Source: an uncultured Prevotella sp.
GTDB lineage: Bacteria > Bacteroidota > Bacteroidia > Bacteroidales > Bacteroidaceae
Assembly (NCBI RefSeq): GCF_900549175.1
Contig: NZ_URNN01000101.1
Coordinates: 1 to 12,834, forward strand
Direction: 5' to 3'
Length of the DNA stretch: 12,834 bases
In this document: positions 6,541 to 12,834 of the stretch, one piece after another
Layout of the letters: every line of letters starts with the position of its first letter
How positions within the stretch are numbered: the first letter of the stretch is position 1
Notes under the pieces: generated by a model
Databases searched by the model: none
What the model was told of the DNA's origin: nothing
Seen by the model: the letters and a program-made list of their open reading frames with translations, nothing else
Program-made: the position numbers and the translations under genes

Positions 6541-8719
6541 GGTCGCGGCTCAGCCGCGGGTGGGTTATGGAATAGTGGCGCCGGTTGTCGTCGAAGGCCG
6601 GGTTTACGGCCTTCATGCCGAAGTCGAAACGCAGTATGAAGTAGTCGAAATTGAGGCGCACGCCCCATCCGTAGCTCACGGCTATCTGCTTCCAGAAGTC
6701 GTCGATGTCGAACTGTCCGCCCGGCTGGTCTTCGTAGTTGCGCAGTGTCCAGATGTTGCCGGCGTCGATGAACAGGGCTCCGTTCAGCTTCCAGAACAGG
6801 TGCGCGCGGTATTCGAGGTTGAGGTCGAGCTTCATGTCGCCGGTCTGGTTGATGAAGTCTATCTTGCCGTCGCGCCCTATGAACTTTCCCGGACCGAGCT
6901 CCCTCACGCTCCATCCGCGCACGCTGTTGGCCCCGCCAGAGAAATACCGCTTCTCGAAGGGCAGTATGTTGCTGTTGCCGTAGGGGTAGGCTATGCCGAA
7001 TCCCACGTGCGCCACAAGCGAGTTGTTGTAGTCGAGCCTTATGTTCTTTGTGTAGTCGAAGTCGCCCTTGACATACTGTGCATACGCTATGTTGAAGAGT
7101 TTGTACAGTCCCATCTCGTTTTTCTGCAGGTGCATGGGGCGCGAGAGCAGGCCGAGCAGGTTGCCGGCCGTCTCCATGTTCACCTTTACGGCGTTGTTTC
7201 CGTTGTTGTATGAGAAACCCACACCGAACTTCATGATGAGCAAGTCCTCGTAGTTGTACCTCAGGATGGCGTTGCGGCTGTCGGCGTTGTCCAGATAGTC
7301 TTCGCGGAACTTGTCCGAAATCCACGGCATGAACACGTAGTTGAGGTCGAGCAGGTCTATCTGGTAGCGGTCGTGATGGCTCGCGTCGTTCCACTTGTAC
7401 CGCCATGCCAGCGAAAGCACGCGGCGGTGGTATTCCGGACGGTTCTGCAGGTCGTACATCAGCGACACCTCCGATGTGGCGGTGATGCGGCGCTTGAAGC
7501 CGTGCGGCAGGAAGGGTGCGATGAAGCGGGGGAACATCAGCCGGGCCTCGGCACTGTACTCCTCGAAGTTCTCGTTGCCGTAGCCCTCGAGGCCCCTGAT
7601 GGCTTCGTAGGCTCCGCGCAGCTCGATGCCCAGCAGCTCCGACCCGCGGAAGAGGTTCCGGTTCTGGTATGTCAGGGCCACGGCGGCACCGAAGTCGCCT
7701 GCCGTGTTGGTGCCTTCGGGCTGGAAGCTCACGGTGCTGCTCTTGTTGGTGCTTATCTGTATGTTGCAGTCGAGCATGGCGCTGTCGGGCACTTCGCGGA
7801 AGCTGATGTTGGTGTACCGCACGGCCTGCATCCGCCCGAAGTGGGTGTACGTCTTCTGCAGGTCACGTCCGGAGTAGGGCGTCCCTTCGGTTATGAAGGT
7901 GTTGTTGCGCAGCACGCCGCGCCGCAGGTGTATCGTCGGGTCTTCCTGGCTTCCGCTTGTGTAGCCCACGTTCCTTATCGTATATTTTGTGTGCAGCGTG
8001 TCGGCAATCTGGTTTGTGCGGTAGCGGTTGAGCACGAGGGTGAGGTTGATGCCACGGCTGCCCGCCACGGTGTCGGCGTTGTAGGTGATGAAGTCTTTGT
8101 GAAACTTGTAGTAGCCGCTGTTGATGAGCAGGTCGGTTATCCTTTTCCGCTCCCTGTCCAGATGCTCCACGTTGAACTTCATGCCGCGTTTCAGCCCCCT
8201 ATTGCGCGGGTCGTCCATGCGCAGCAGGCCGGCTATCACAGAGTCGCGTATGTCGTAGCGCAGGCTGTCTATGTGGTATGCCTCGCCGGGGTGCAGCGTG
8301 TACGTCACGTTTATCTTCTTGCCGCGGGTCTGTGTGGTCACGTCGGCCCAGGCTCCGAGATAGCCCTCGTTGCGCAGTTCGGCCACAAGGTCGCGGCCCG
8401 ACAGCACTGTGTGCAGCGAGTCGTACAGTACGGGGGCCTCGCCCATGCTCTTGAGCACCCGGTTTATCCATTTCGTAGAGTCGCGCCCCGACAGCGAATA
8501 GGTGGCCAGGGGTATCTTGACGGCCGAAAACCACCGCGAGTTGCCCTGCTGCCGCACGTACGACTTCATCCTGCCGCGGTCTATGTCCTTGTATTTGGCG
8601 TCGGTACGCACGTCCACCTTGTTCAGCAGGTACCTGCCTTCAGGCACGTATTTGGTGCTGCTGCACGACGCGAGCAGTGCGGCACTTGTTATGGCGTATA
8701 TATAGAAAGATATTCGCAT
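6506..8719 (-). CDS. tamL: TamL-like lipid-anchored BamA/TamA-family outer-membrane protein
   Basis: A 737-residue Omp85-family protein. It begins with a short lipoprotein signal peptide whose lipobox LLASC places the lipid on Cys19. A lipid-anchored TamA relative (TamL) is the known Bacteroidetes form of the outer-membrane half of the translocation and assembly module. POTRA-like repeats occupy roughly residues 25-330 (LNKVDVRTDAKYKDIDRGRM, LHPGEAYHIDSLRYDI). The C-terminal half is a beta-barrel of alternating aromatic strands. VRGW at 600-603 is the loop-6 motif of the family, and the protein ends in a beta-signal with terminal Phe (LTFHFAVGMPF). TamL is expected to work with the periplasm-spanning TamB, but no tamB lies in this window; the gene downstream is a convergent lipoprotein. 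The divergent neighbour is a TrmH-family methylase. Confidence 0.88.
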   Translation of the reverse strand: MRISFYIYAITSAALLASCSSTKYVPEGRYLLNKVDVRTDAKYKDIDRGRMKSYVRQQGNSRWFSAVKIPLATYSLSGRDSTKWINRVLKSMGEAPVLYDSLHTVLSGRDLVAELRNEGYLGAWADVTTQTRGKKINVTYTLHPGEAYHIDSLRYDIRDSVIAGLLRMDDPRNRGLKRGMKFNVEHLDRERKRITDLLINSGYYKFHKDFITYNADTVAGSRGINLTLVLNRYRTNQIADTLHTKYTIRNVGYTSGSQEDPTIHLRRGVLRNNTFITEGTPYSGRDLQKTYTHFGRMQAVRYTNISFREVPDSAMLDCNIQISTNKSSTVSFQPEGTNTAGDFGAAVALTYQNRNLFRGSELLGIELRGAYEAIRGLEGYGNENFEEYSAEARLMFPRFIAPFLPHGFKRRITATSEVSLMYDLQNRPEYHRRVLSLAWRYKWNDASHHDRYQIDLLDLNYVFMPWISDKFREDYLDNADSRNAILRYNYEDLLIMKFGVGFSYNNGNNAVKVNMETAGNLLGLLSRPMHLQKNEMGLYKLFNIAYAQYVKGDFDYTKNIRLDYNNSLVAHVGFGIAYPYGNSNILPFEKRYFSGGANSVRGWSVRELGPGKFIGRDGKIDFINQTGDMKLDLNLEYRAHLFWKLNGALFIDAGNIWTLRNYEDQPGGQFDIDDFWKQIAVSYGWGVRLNFDYFILRFDFGMKAVNPAFDDNRRHYSITHPRLSRDLTFHFAVGMPF

Positions 8720-8730
8720 TTACGGTATTC

Positions 8731-8765
8731 ACTGAACATCGTTGGCCGATGTTTGCATGTTCAGT
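8731..8765 (-). promoter_or_regulatory. Stem-loop in the leader or start region of tamL
   Basis: ACTGAACAT (8731-8739) is the reverse complement of ATGTTCAGT (8757-8765). Nested inside is a competing 7-bp hairpin, AACATCG (8735-8741) with CGATGTT (8747-8753) around a TTGGC loop. The pair lies 12-46 bp before the tamL ATG and just downstream of the likely -7 element, so it is at the very 5' end of the transcript. It could be an operator or an RNA stem-loop; nothing further is known. Confidence 0.45.
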
Positions 8766-8768
8766 CTG

Positions 8769-8776
8769 CAAAATTA
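8769..8776 (-). promoter_or_regulatory. -7 element for tamL
   Basis: The minus strand reads TAATTTTG, matching TAnnTTTG, 49 bp before the tamL ATG. A transcript starting just beyond it would carry a leader of about 40 nt that includes the stem-loop at 8731-8765. Confidence 0.55.
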
Positions 8777-8852
8777 AGACTTTTTTCGTAACTTTCATCT
8801 AAAGAGAATCATTTTCTTTGTCCCGCCTGCGCATAATCTCATGTTTTTATTG

Positions 8853-8860
8853 TATATTTG
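8853..8860 (+). promoter_or_regulatory. -7 element for the TrmH-family gene
   Basis: TATATTTG matches TAnnTTTG, 41 bp before the ATG at 8902. It supports that start over the earlier in-frame ATG codon at 8841 and other upstream starts back to 8818, which lie before the predicted transcript start. Confidence 0.6.
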
Positions 8861-8901
8861 CCGTATATATCAATTACCTTTTTTACAAACATCGTGACAA
8901 T

Positions 8902-9648
8902 ATGCTGAGTAAGAACGTGATAAAGCTGGTGCACTCGCTCGCAATGAAGAAGAACAGGCAGCGGGAGGGACTCTTTGTGGCCGAGGGCCGCAAGACGGTG
9001 GAAGACCTCATGAGGAAAATCCTGCCGGAGCTGATAGTGGCCACCGACGGGTGGGTGCCGCCCGCAGGGTACGCCGGCCGGATGATACGCGCCACGGAGG
9101 AGGAGCTGCACAAGGTGAGTTTTCTGAAGACGCCGCAACAGGTGCTGGCGCTGTTCCCCATGGCCGCCAACGCTTCATCTCCCGTTGCCGCCGACTTCTC
9201 CCGCCGCCTCTGCCTGGCCCTCGACGGGGTGCAGGACCCCGGCAATCTGGGTACGATAATAAGGATAGCCGACTGGTTCGGCATAGAGACCATACTGTGC
9301 AGCCCCGACACTGCCGATGTATACAACCCCAAGGTGGTGCAGGCCACGATGGGCAGCCTTGCCCATGTGGATGTGGTGTACACCGACCTGCCCGCACTGC
9401 TCGACACCCTGCCCGACGGAACGCCCGTATACGGCACGCTGCTCGACGGCGAAAACATCTACGCCCGGCAGCTGTCCGACCACGGCATCATCGTGATGGG
9501 CAACGAGGGCAACGGCATTTCGCCCGCCGTGCGCAGCCGCATTACCGACCGTCTGCTCATACCGAGCTTCGCCCGGGGCGACACGGCCGAGAGCCTCAAC
9601 GTGGCCGTGGCCACGGCTGTGGTGTGTTCGGAGTTCAGGCGGAAATGA
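8902..9648 (+). CDS. TrmH/SpoU-family RNA 2'-O-ribose methyltransferase
   Basis: A 248-residue SPOUT enzyme that uses S-adenosylmethionine to methylate a ribose 2'-OH in rRNA or tRNA. The N-terminal part (about 5-85, including KNRQREGLFVAEG) is the L30e-like RNA-binding domain. The three SpoU motifs follow: LDGVQDPGNLGTIIRIA (107-123), with the Asn and Arg of motif 1; VMGNEGNGIS (188-197); and ESLNVAVATAVVCSEF (230-245). The deep trefoil knot is formed by motifs 2 and 3. The exact RNA target cannot be told; rRNA (RlmB-like) is as likely as tRNA. The start at 8902 is chosen because MLSKNVIKLVHSL is where family members begin; the upstream in-frame extension is low-complexity and carries the promoter. 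It is divergent from tamL and convergent with the PP2C-like gene. Confidence 0.9.
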   Translation: MLSKNVIKLVHSLAMKKNRQREGLFVAEGRKTVEDLMRKILPELIVATDGWVPPAGYAGRMIRATEEELHKVSFLKTPQQVLALFPMAANASSPVAADFSRRLCLALDGVQDPGNLGTIIRIADWFGIETILCSPDTADVYNPKVVQATMGSLAHVDVVYTDLPALLDTLPDGTPVYGTLLDGENIYARQLSDHGIIVMGNEGNGISPAVRSRITDRLLIPSFARGDTAESLNVAVATAVVCSEFRRK

Positions 9649-9668
9649 ATGTGAAGTGATTTCCAGGG

Positions 9669-9759
9669 CTTGTAGGGACATATTCTTGTATTTGTCCGTT
9701 TTATCATGTTGATATTCAACGTTGTCTGACGGACAAATACAAGAAAATGTCCCTACAAG
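9669..9759. repeat. 31-bp inverted repeat, intergenic palindrome
   Basis: The arms at 9669-9699 and 9729-9759 are reverse complements over 31 bp with a single mismatch, around a 29-bp loop. Each arm holds the word CTTGTAGGGACA at its outer end and ACAAATACAAG toward the inside. The element lies 20 bp after the stop of the TrmH-family gene in a convergent gap. It may act as a bidirectional terminator or be a dispersed REP/MITE-like unit. It carries no coding capacity; small open frames through it look spurious. Confidence 0.85.
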
Positions 9760-9790
9760 TATGTATTATCCTGCGCCGGAAAACTGTTCT

Positions 9791-9899
9791 GAAAGTGCCG
9801 TTTTGCCTTTCAAAAGTGCCGCTTTCGGAAGGCAAAAGTGCCGTTTTTGCAATGCAAAAGTGCCACTTTCGCAATGCAAAAGCGGCACTTTTGAAAGGC
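9791..9899. repeat. Five 22-bp repeat units with a 21-bp perfect inverted repeat
   Basis: Five consecutive units start at 9791, 9812, 9834, 9856 and 9878. The first is 21 bp and the rest 22 bp. Units 1-4 share the core AAAGTGCC(G/A)(C/T)TTT; the fifth carries it inverted as AAAAGCGGCACTTTT. Unit tails are GGAAGGC, GCAATGC (twice) and GAAAGGC. Because the last core is flipped, 9805-9825 pairs perfectly with 9879-9899 over 21 bp, enclosing units 3 and 4. There is no spacer variety as in a CRISPR array, and no codon pattern. With the upstream 31-bp palindrome it fills the 278-bp gap between two convergent genes. Confidence 0.85.
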
Positions 9900-9926
9900 G
9901 TTACGAGCGGTCGGCGCTTCGCGGAG

Positions 9927-10745
9927 TCAGAGCGGTTCAACCGTGAAGGCTATGTACGCGCGGTCGTCAAACGAGTTGTTGCCTTCGATGAAGGCCTTGG
10001 TGGCCTTGAAGTCGCGGATGTTGAGCGGGTCGGCGGCCAGCTGCACGGCCAGCAGTTCCTCAGATGCGGCGAGGGTGGGGCGGAGGAATGGATAGCCGTC
10101 GGTGGCCAGCACGACATTGTGGCGGGCGGCCGTGAGCGGAATGACGCGCACCTTGTCCATGGGTATGGTGAAGCCGTCGGCAACGGCATACGTCACGTTC
10201 TGTCCGCTCATGGCGGCTATCAGGTCGGGTATAATGGCCTTGCGTGCCCTGTCGTTGCGGCGCAGGCTCTCCTCGGTGGCCTCACCGTCAAGAATCATGT
10301 GGCGGGCTATGGCGGCGCGCTTTTCGGCTATTGCGGCCTCGCCGGGCTTCGGGTTGTCGTACAATGTGCCGTCGACGAGGCACTGGCAGTCGCCCACCAG
10401 CCATATCTCCCGCCGCGCACTGCTGTATACCGCGCAGCTTGCCATGAGCCTTTCCTCCGGATGTGCGGCCAGGCGGGCTGTGTCGAGCCCTTCGTAGCGT
10501 CGGGCTATGTGGCGGGTGAGTCCGTCGCAAAACTCGGCGGCCGAGGCCCCGGGGCGTGCCTGTCTCACGTATTCGGCGGTGAGGAGCATGCAGAGCCGTC
10601 CGTTTGATACGCTGCTGTCTATCCGCAGCGGCGACTTGCTCGTGCTGCCGTCTGTCACGGCGACGAAGCCGTCAGTCACGACGATTCCGTCTTCCGGCTC
10701 TGCCGTCGGGCTTTTGGGGGTTATGTTTTGTTCCGTTATTTCCAT
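9927..10745 (-). CDS. Conserved hypothetical protein, PP2C-phosphatase-like
   Basis: A 272-residue protein without a firm family name. The order of short acidic motifs is that of PP2C-type Ser/Thr phosphatases: VTDGFVAVTDGSTSK (23-37, Asp32-Gly33), LVGDCQCLVDG (116-126, Asp119), VLATDGYPF (212-220, Asp216) and NSFDDRAYIAF (257-267, Asp260/Asp261). These would be the metal-binding residues, but the canonical first motif of PP2C is only loosely matched, so activity is uncertain. No signal peptide or membrane segment is seen; it should be cytosolic. The ATG at 10745 overlaps the end of ygiQ by 74 bp in another frame. The first 18 residues are not motif-bearing, and no other ATG precedes the conserved part, so this start is retained. 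It is the last gene of a minus-strand group of three. Confidence 0.6.
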   Translation of the reverse strand: MEITEQNITPKSPTAEPEDGIVVTDGFVAVTDGSTSKSPLRIDSSVSNGRLCMLLTAEYVRQARPGASAAEFCDGLTRHIARRYEGLDTARLAAHPEERLMASCAVYSSARREIWLVGDCQCLVDGTLYDNPKPGEAAIAEKRAAIARHMILDGEATEESLRRNDRARKAIIPDLIAAMSGQNVTYAVADGFTIPMDKVRVIPLTAARHNVVLATDGYPFLRPTLAASEELLAVQLAADPLNIRDFKATKAFIEGNNSFDDRAYIAFTVEPL

Positions 10746-12642
10746 TTCTTTTGTTCCGACTGCCGCATGCGGCGGCGTTTGCCTTGTACGATGTGTCTCT
10801 CTTGTGTGCTGCGTCGCGTTTGTCCCACAGTTCGTTTATGAGTTCCTGCCGCCCTATACGGCGGAGCGACTGCTCTATGCCGCGGCGTTCTTCGGGCTTG
10901 TACCAGAAGAAGTATTGGCGCTGGGCGAGCTTTTCGGCCTGTGTGCGGGCACTGAACACGGGCTCGAGCGTGTAGGGGTCGTAGCCGGTGTACCACGTCT
11001 CGGTGCTCACCGTCATCGGTGTGGGCGTGAAGTCCTGCACCTGTTCGAGGTGGAAGTCGAGGCGTTTTGTCTGCACGGCCAGTTCGGCCATGTCGGCCTC
11101 GCGGCATCCGGGATGGCTGCTTATGAAGTAAGGTATGATTTGCTGGTTTAGCCCCTCCTCGCGGTTTATGCGGTCGAACACGCGCTTGAAGGCCTGGAAC
11201 TGGCTGAAGGGCGGCTTACGCATCAGCCGCAGCACGTTGTCGCTCGTGTGCTCCGGAGCCACCTTCAGGCGTCCGCTCACGTGGTGGCATATCAGTTCGC
11301 GGGTGTATTGTGCCGCGGCCCTGTTCACGGTCTCGTCCTTGCTGCGGTGGAGAAGCAGGTCGTAGCGCACGCCGCTGCCTATGAAACTCTTCTTTATTTC
11401 GGGCAGGGCGTCGACGGCATGATACACGTCGAGCAGCTTGCTGTGGTCGGTATTGAGGTTGGGGCATATCTCCGGATTGATGCAGCTCGGGCGCCTGCAC
11501 TTCTCGCATGCGGCGCGGTTGCGCCCCGACATGCCGTACATGTTGGCCGAGGGTCCGCCCAGGTCCGACAGATAACCCTTGAAACCGGGCATCTCCGTCA
11601 CCTGTCTCACCTCGCGGAGTATGCTCTCCTTCGACCGGCAGGTGATGAACTTGCCCTGATGTGCCGATATGGTGCAGAACGCACAACCGCCGAAACATCC
11701 GCGGTGGATGTTGACCGAGAACTTTATCATCTCGTATGCCGGTATGCGCTTGTCGCGGTATTTGGGGTGCGGCAGGCGCGTGTAGGGCAGGTCGAACGAG
11801 GCGTCGAGCTCGGCGGTGGTCATGGGCGGGTAGGGCGGATTGACCACCACGCAGCGTCCTCCGACCTCCTGTATGAGCCGCCGGGCGTGCATGCGGTTTG
11901 ACTCCTCCTCTATGTGCCTGAAGTTTTCGGCCTGCGCCCGCTTGTCGGCGAGGCATGCCTCGTGGCTGTGCAGGATGATGTCGCCTTCGCCTGTGGCTTC
12001 CGGCACGTCATCACGGCCGGCGGCCATGTACACCGTCTGCGGTATGTCCCTCACCGCGCTTATGGGCAGGCCGCTGTTGAGGCGGCGGCAAATCTCCGCC
12101 GTGGGCTTCTCGCCCATGCCGTACACTATCATGTCGGCCCCGCTGTCGCACAGTATACACCTGCGCAGGGAGTCCTGCCAGTAGTCGTAATGGGTGAGGC
12201 GGCGCATCGACGCCTCTATGCCTCCGAGCACAATGGGCACGTCGGGGTACAGCTCGCGCAGTATGCGGGAGTAGACGATGGTGGGATATTCGGGCCGCAT
12301 GTCGTGGCGTCCGTCGGGGCTGTAGGCGTCTTCGGAGCGCAGGCGGCGGTTGGCGGTGTACTTGTTTACCATGGAGTCCATGCAGCCGGGGGCTATGCCA
12401 AAGAAGAGGCGCGGGCGTCCCAGCTTCTTGAAGTCGCGCAGGTCGCCGTGCCAGTCGGGTTGCGGGACTATGGCCACGCGGTAACCCGCCGCCTCGAGGG
12501 TGCGTCCTATCACGGCCGCCCCGAACGACGGATGGTCGACGTATGCGTCGGCGGAGAACAGTATCACGTCCACTTCGTCCCAGCCGCGCAGTTTCAGCTC
12601 TTTCTTTGTGGTGGGCAGGAAGTCTGAAAGTTTGTATTCCAT
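10672..12642 (-). CDS. ygiQ: YgiQ-family radical SAM protein
   Basis: A 656-residue member of the YgiQ (UPF0313) radical SAM family, whose reaction is not established. The N-terminal domain carries typical stretches FSADAYVDHPSFGAAVIGR, FGIAPGCMDSMVNKYTANRR and LGGIEASMRRLTHYDYW. The radical SAM core has the cluster motif HRGCFGGCAFC, with Cys316, Cys320 and Cys323 in the unusual CxxxCxxC spacing shared by radical SAM enzymes; these hold the [4Fe-4S] cluster that cleaves SAM. Further Cys lie in CEKCRRPSCINPEICPN, possibly a second metal site. The C-terminal part (PEHTSDNVLRLMRKP, QDFTPTPMTVSTETWYTG, the latter in the DUF3362 region) is also as in the family. It ends in a basic, Asn/Lys/Arg-rich tail. 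The start lies 29 bp after an upstream gene's stop, and the end overlaps the PP2C-like gene, so co-transcription is likely. Confidence 0.94.
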   Translation of the reverse strand: MEYKLSDFLPTTKKELKLRGWDEVDVILFSADAYVDHPSFGAAVIGRTLEAAGYRVAIVPQPDWHGDLRDFKKLGRPRLFFGIAPGCMDSMVNKYTANRRLRSEDAYSPDGRHDMRPEYPTIVYSRILRELYPDVPIVLGGIEASMRRLTHYDYWQDSLRRCILCDSGADMIVYGMGEKPTAEICRRLNSGLPISAVRDIPQTVYMAAGRDDVPEATGEGDIILHSHEACLADKRAQAENFRHIEEESNRMHARRLIQEVGGRCVVVNPPYPPMTTAELDASFDLPYTRLPHPKYRDKRIPAYEMIKFSVNIHRGCFGGCAFCTISAHQGKFITCRSKESILREVRQVTEMPGFKGYLSDLGGPSANMYGMSGRNRAACEKCRRPSCINPEICPNLNTDHSKLLDVYHAVDALPEIKKSFIGSGVRYDLLLHRSKDETVNRAAAQYTRELICHHVSGRLKVAPEHTSDNVLRLMRKPPFSQFQAFKRVFDRINREEGLNQQIIPYFISSHPGCREADMAELAVQTKRLDFHLEQVQDFTPTPMTVSTETWYTGYDPYTLEPVFSARTQAEKLAQRQYFFWYKPEERRGIEQSLRRIGRQELINELWDKRDAAHKRDTSYKANAAACGSRNKRNGNNGTKHNPQKPDGRAGRRNRRD

Positions 12643-12671
12643 ATCAGTGGTATGTTGTCGCTGCCGGTCGG

Positions 12672-12834
12672 TCAGGCGTTTTCTTCGGGGGTGTTTCCGG
12701 TGTTTTCCTGTTGCTCTCCGGTGTTTTCCTGTTGCTCTCCGGTGTCCTCCTGCGTGCTGTCATCCCATTCCTTATATAGCTGTACGAGGCGTTGCAGGCC
12801 GAATGCCTTCATGTTTGAATGGTAAATAACGTCA
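12672..12834 (-). CDS. C-terminal end of an unrecognised protein with repeat tail
   Basis: A minus-strand frame enters from the right edge and stops at TGA 12672-12674. The 53 visible residues begin DVIYHSNMKAFGLQRLVQLY, which looks like the end of a folded domain, and continue into an acidic, Gln/Glu/Asn-rich tail with two copies of the heptad TGEQQEN and a partial third. The internal Met could be a start of a 46-residue protein, but the open frame before it reads well, so a longer gene is more likely. I do not recognise the family. It lies 29 bp before ygiQ and is probably in the same operon. Confidence 0.55.
   Translation of the reverse strand, partial: DVIYHSNMKAFGLQRLVQLYKEWDDSTQEDTGEQQENTGEQQENTGNTPEENA
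12699..12740. repeat. 21-bp tandem repeat, two perfect copies
   Basis: The plus-strand unit GGTGTTTTCCTGTTGCTCTC plus a final C occurs at 12699-12719 and again at 12720-12740, with degenerate partial copies on both sides. The unit length is a multiple of three, so copy-number change would add or remove seven residues (TGEQQEN) from the protein tail without shifting frame. Confidence 0.85.

Noticed and set aside
7373..8791. A 472-codon open frame on the plus strand opposite tamL
   Set aside because: It lies wholly antisense to a clear Omp85 gene. Its open state follows from the GC-rich codon pattern, its sequence has no recognisable motifs, and no promoter precedes it.
9791..9899. Possible CRISPR array
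   Set aside because: Units abut each other with no unique spacers of regular length, one core is inverted, and no cas genes are in the window.
9716..9946. Small open frames of 74 codons on both strands in the convergent gap
   Set aside because: They are made of the palindrome and the 22-bp units, and their repeated KSGTF/SGTFERQ-like words reflect the DNA repeat rather than a protein.
11248..11901. A 217-codon plus-strand open frame opposite ygiQ
   Set aside because: It is antisense to the radical SAM core, including the cluster-binding cysteines, and has no features of its own.

Overview
The window reads as a Bacteroidales chromosome fragment, probably Prevotellaceae or a close relative, although the genus cannot be fixed from sequence alone. 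Intergenic regions carry the Bacteroidetes-type -7 promoter element TAnnTTTG, no strong Shine-Dalgarno sites are visible, and the proteins (ProS, an OmpA-type lipoprotein, MtgA, a DbpA-like helicase, a YycJ-type MBL protein, the lipid-anchored BamA relative TamL, a TrmH-family methylase and YgiQ) are of the Bacteroidetes type. About the first 1.6 kb is different. It is visibly less GC-rich and encodes an aryl-sulfate sulfotransferase resembling those of gut Firmicutes.

Layout. (1) 1-2168, minus: one uninterrupted frame whose first 191 residues are the N-terminus of prolyl-tRNA synthetase and whose remaining residues are an aryl-sulfate sulfotransferase running off the left edge. The switch falls at a GCCTCT microrepeat near 1596-1622. 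A chimeric assembly join is the most likely explanation. (2) 2299-3721, plus: an OmpA-type lipoprotein and the monofunctional transglycosylase mtgA, a short envelope operon ending in an 18-bp hairpin that overlaps the mtgA stop. (3) 3834-5991, minus: an MBL-fold nuclease-like gene followed by a DbpA-like RNA helicase. (4) 6088-6540, plus: a small lipoprotein whose 3' end overlaps that of (5) tamL, 6506-8719, minus. (6) 8902-9648, plus: a TrmH/SpoU RNA methylase, divergent from tamL. (7) 9649-9926: a convergent gap packed with repeats, namely a 31-bp inverted repeat and five 22-bp repeat units that form a further 21-bp perfect inverted repeat. (8) 9927-12834, minus: the end of an unrecognised gene, then ygiQ, then a PP2C-like protein whose start overlaps the ygiQ end by 74 bp.

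The genes are mostly housekeeping. Envelope assembly (OmpA lipoprotein, MtgA, TamL) and RNA metabolism (ProS, helicase, TrmH) dominate. No defence, secretion or mobile system is evident. The parts most worth checking are the proS/sulfotransferase junction and the palindromic intergenic repeats. I do not see convincing evidence for a new multi-gene system.
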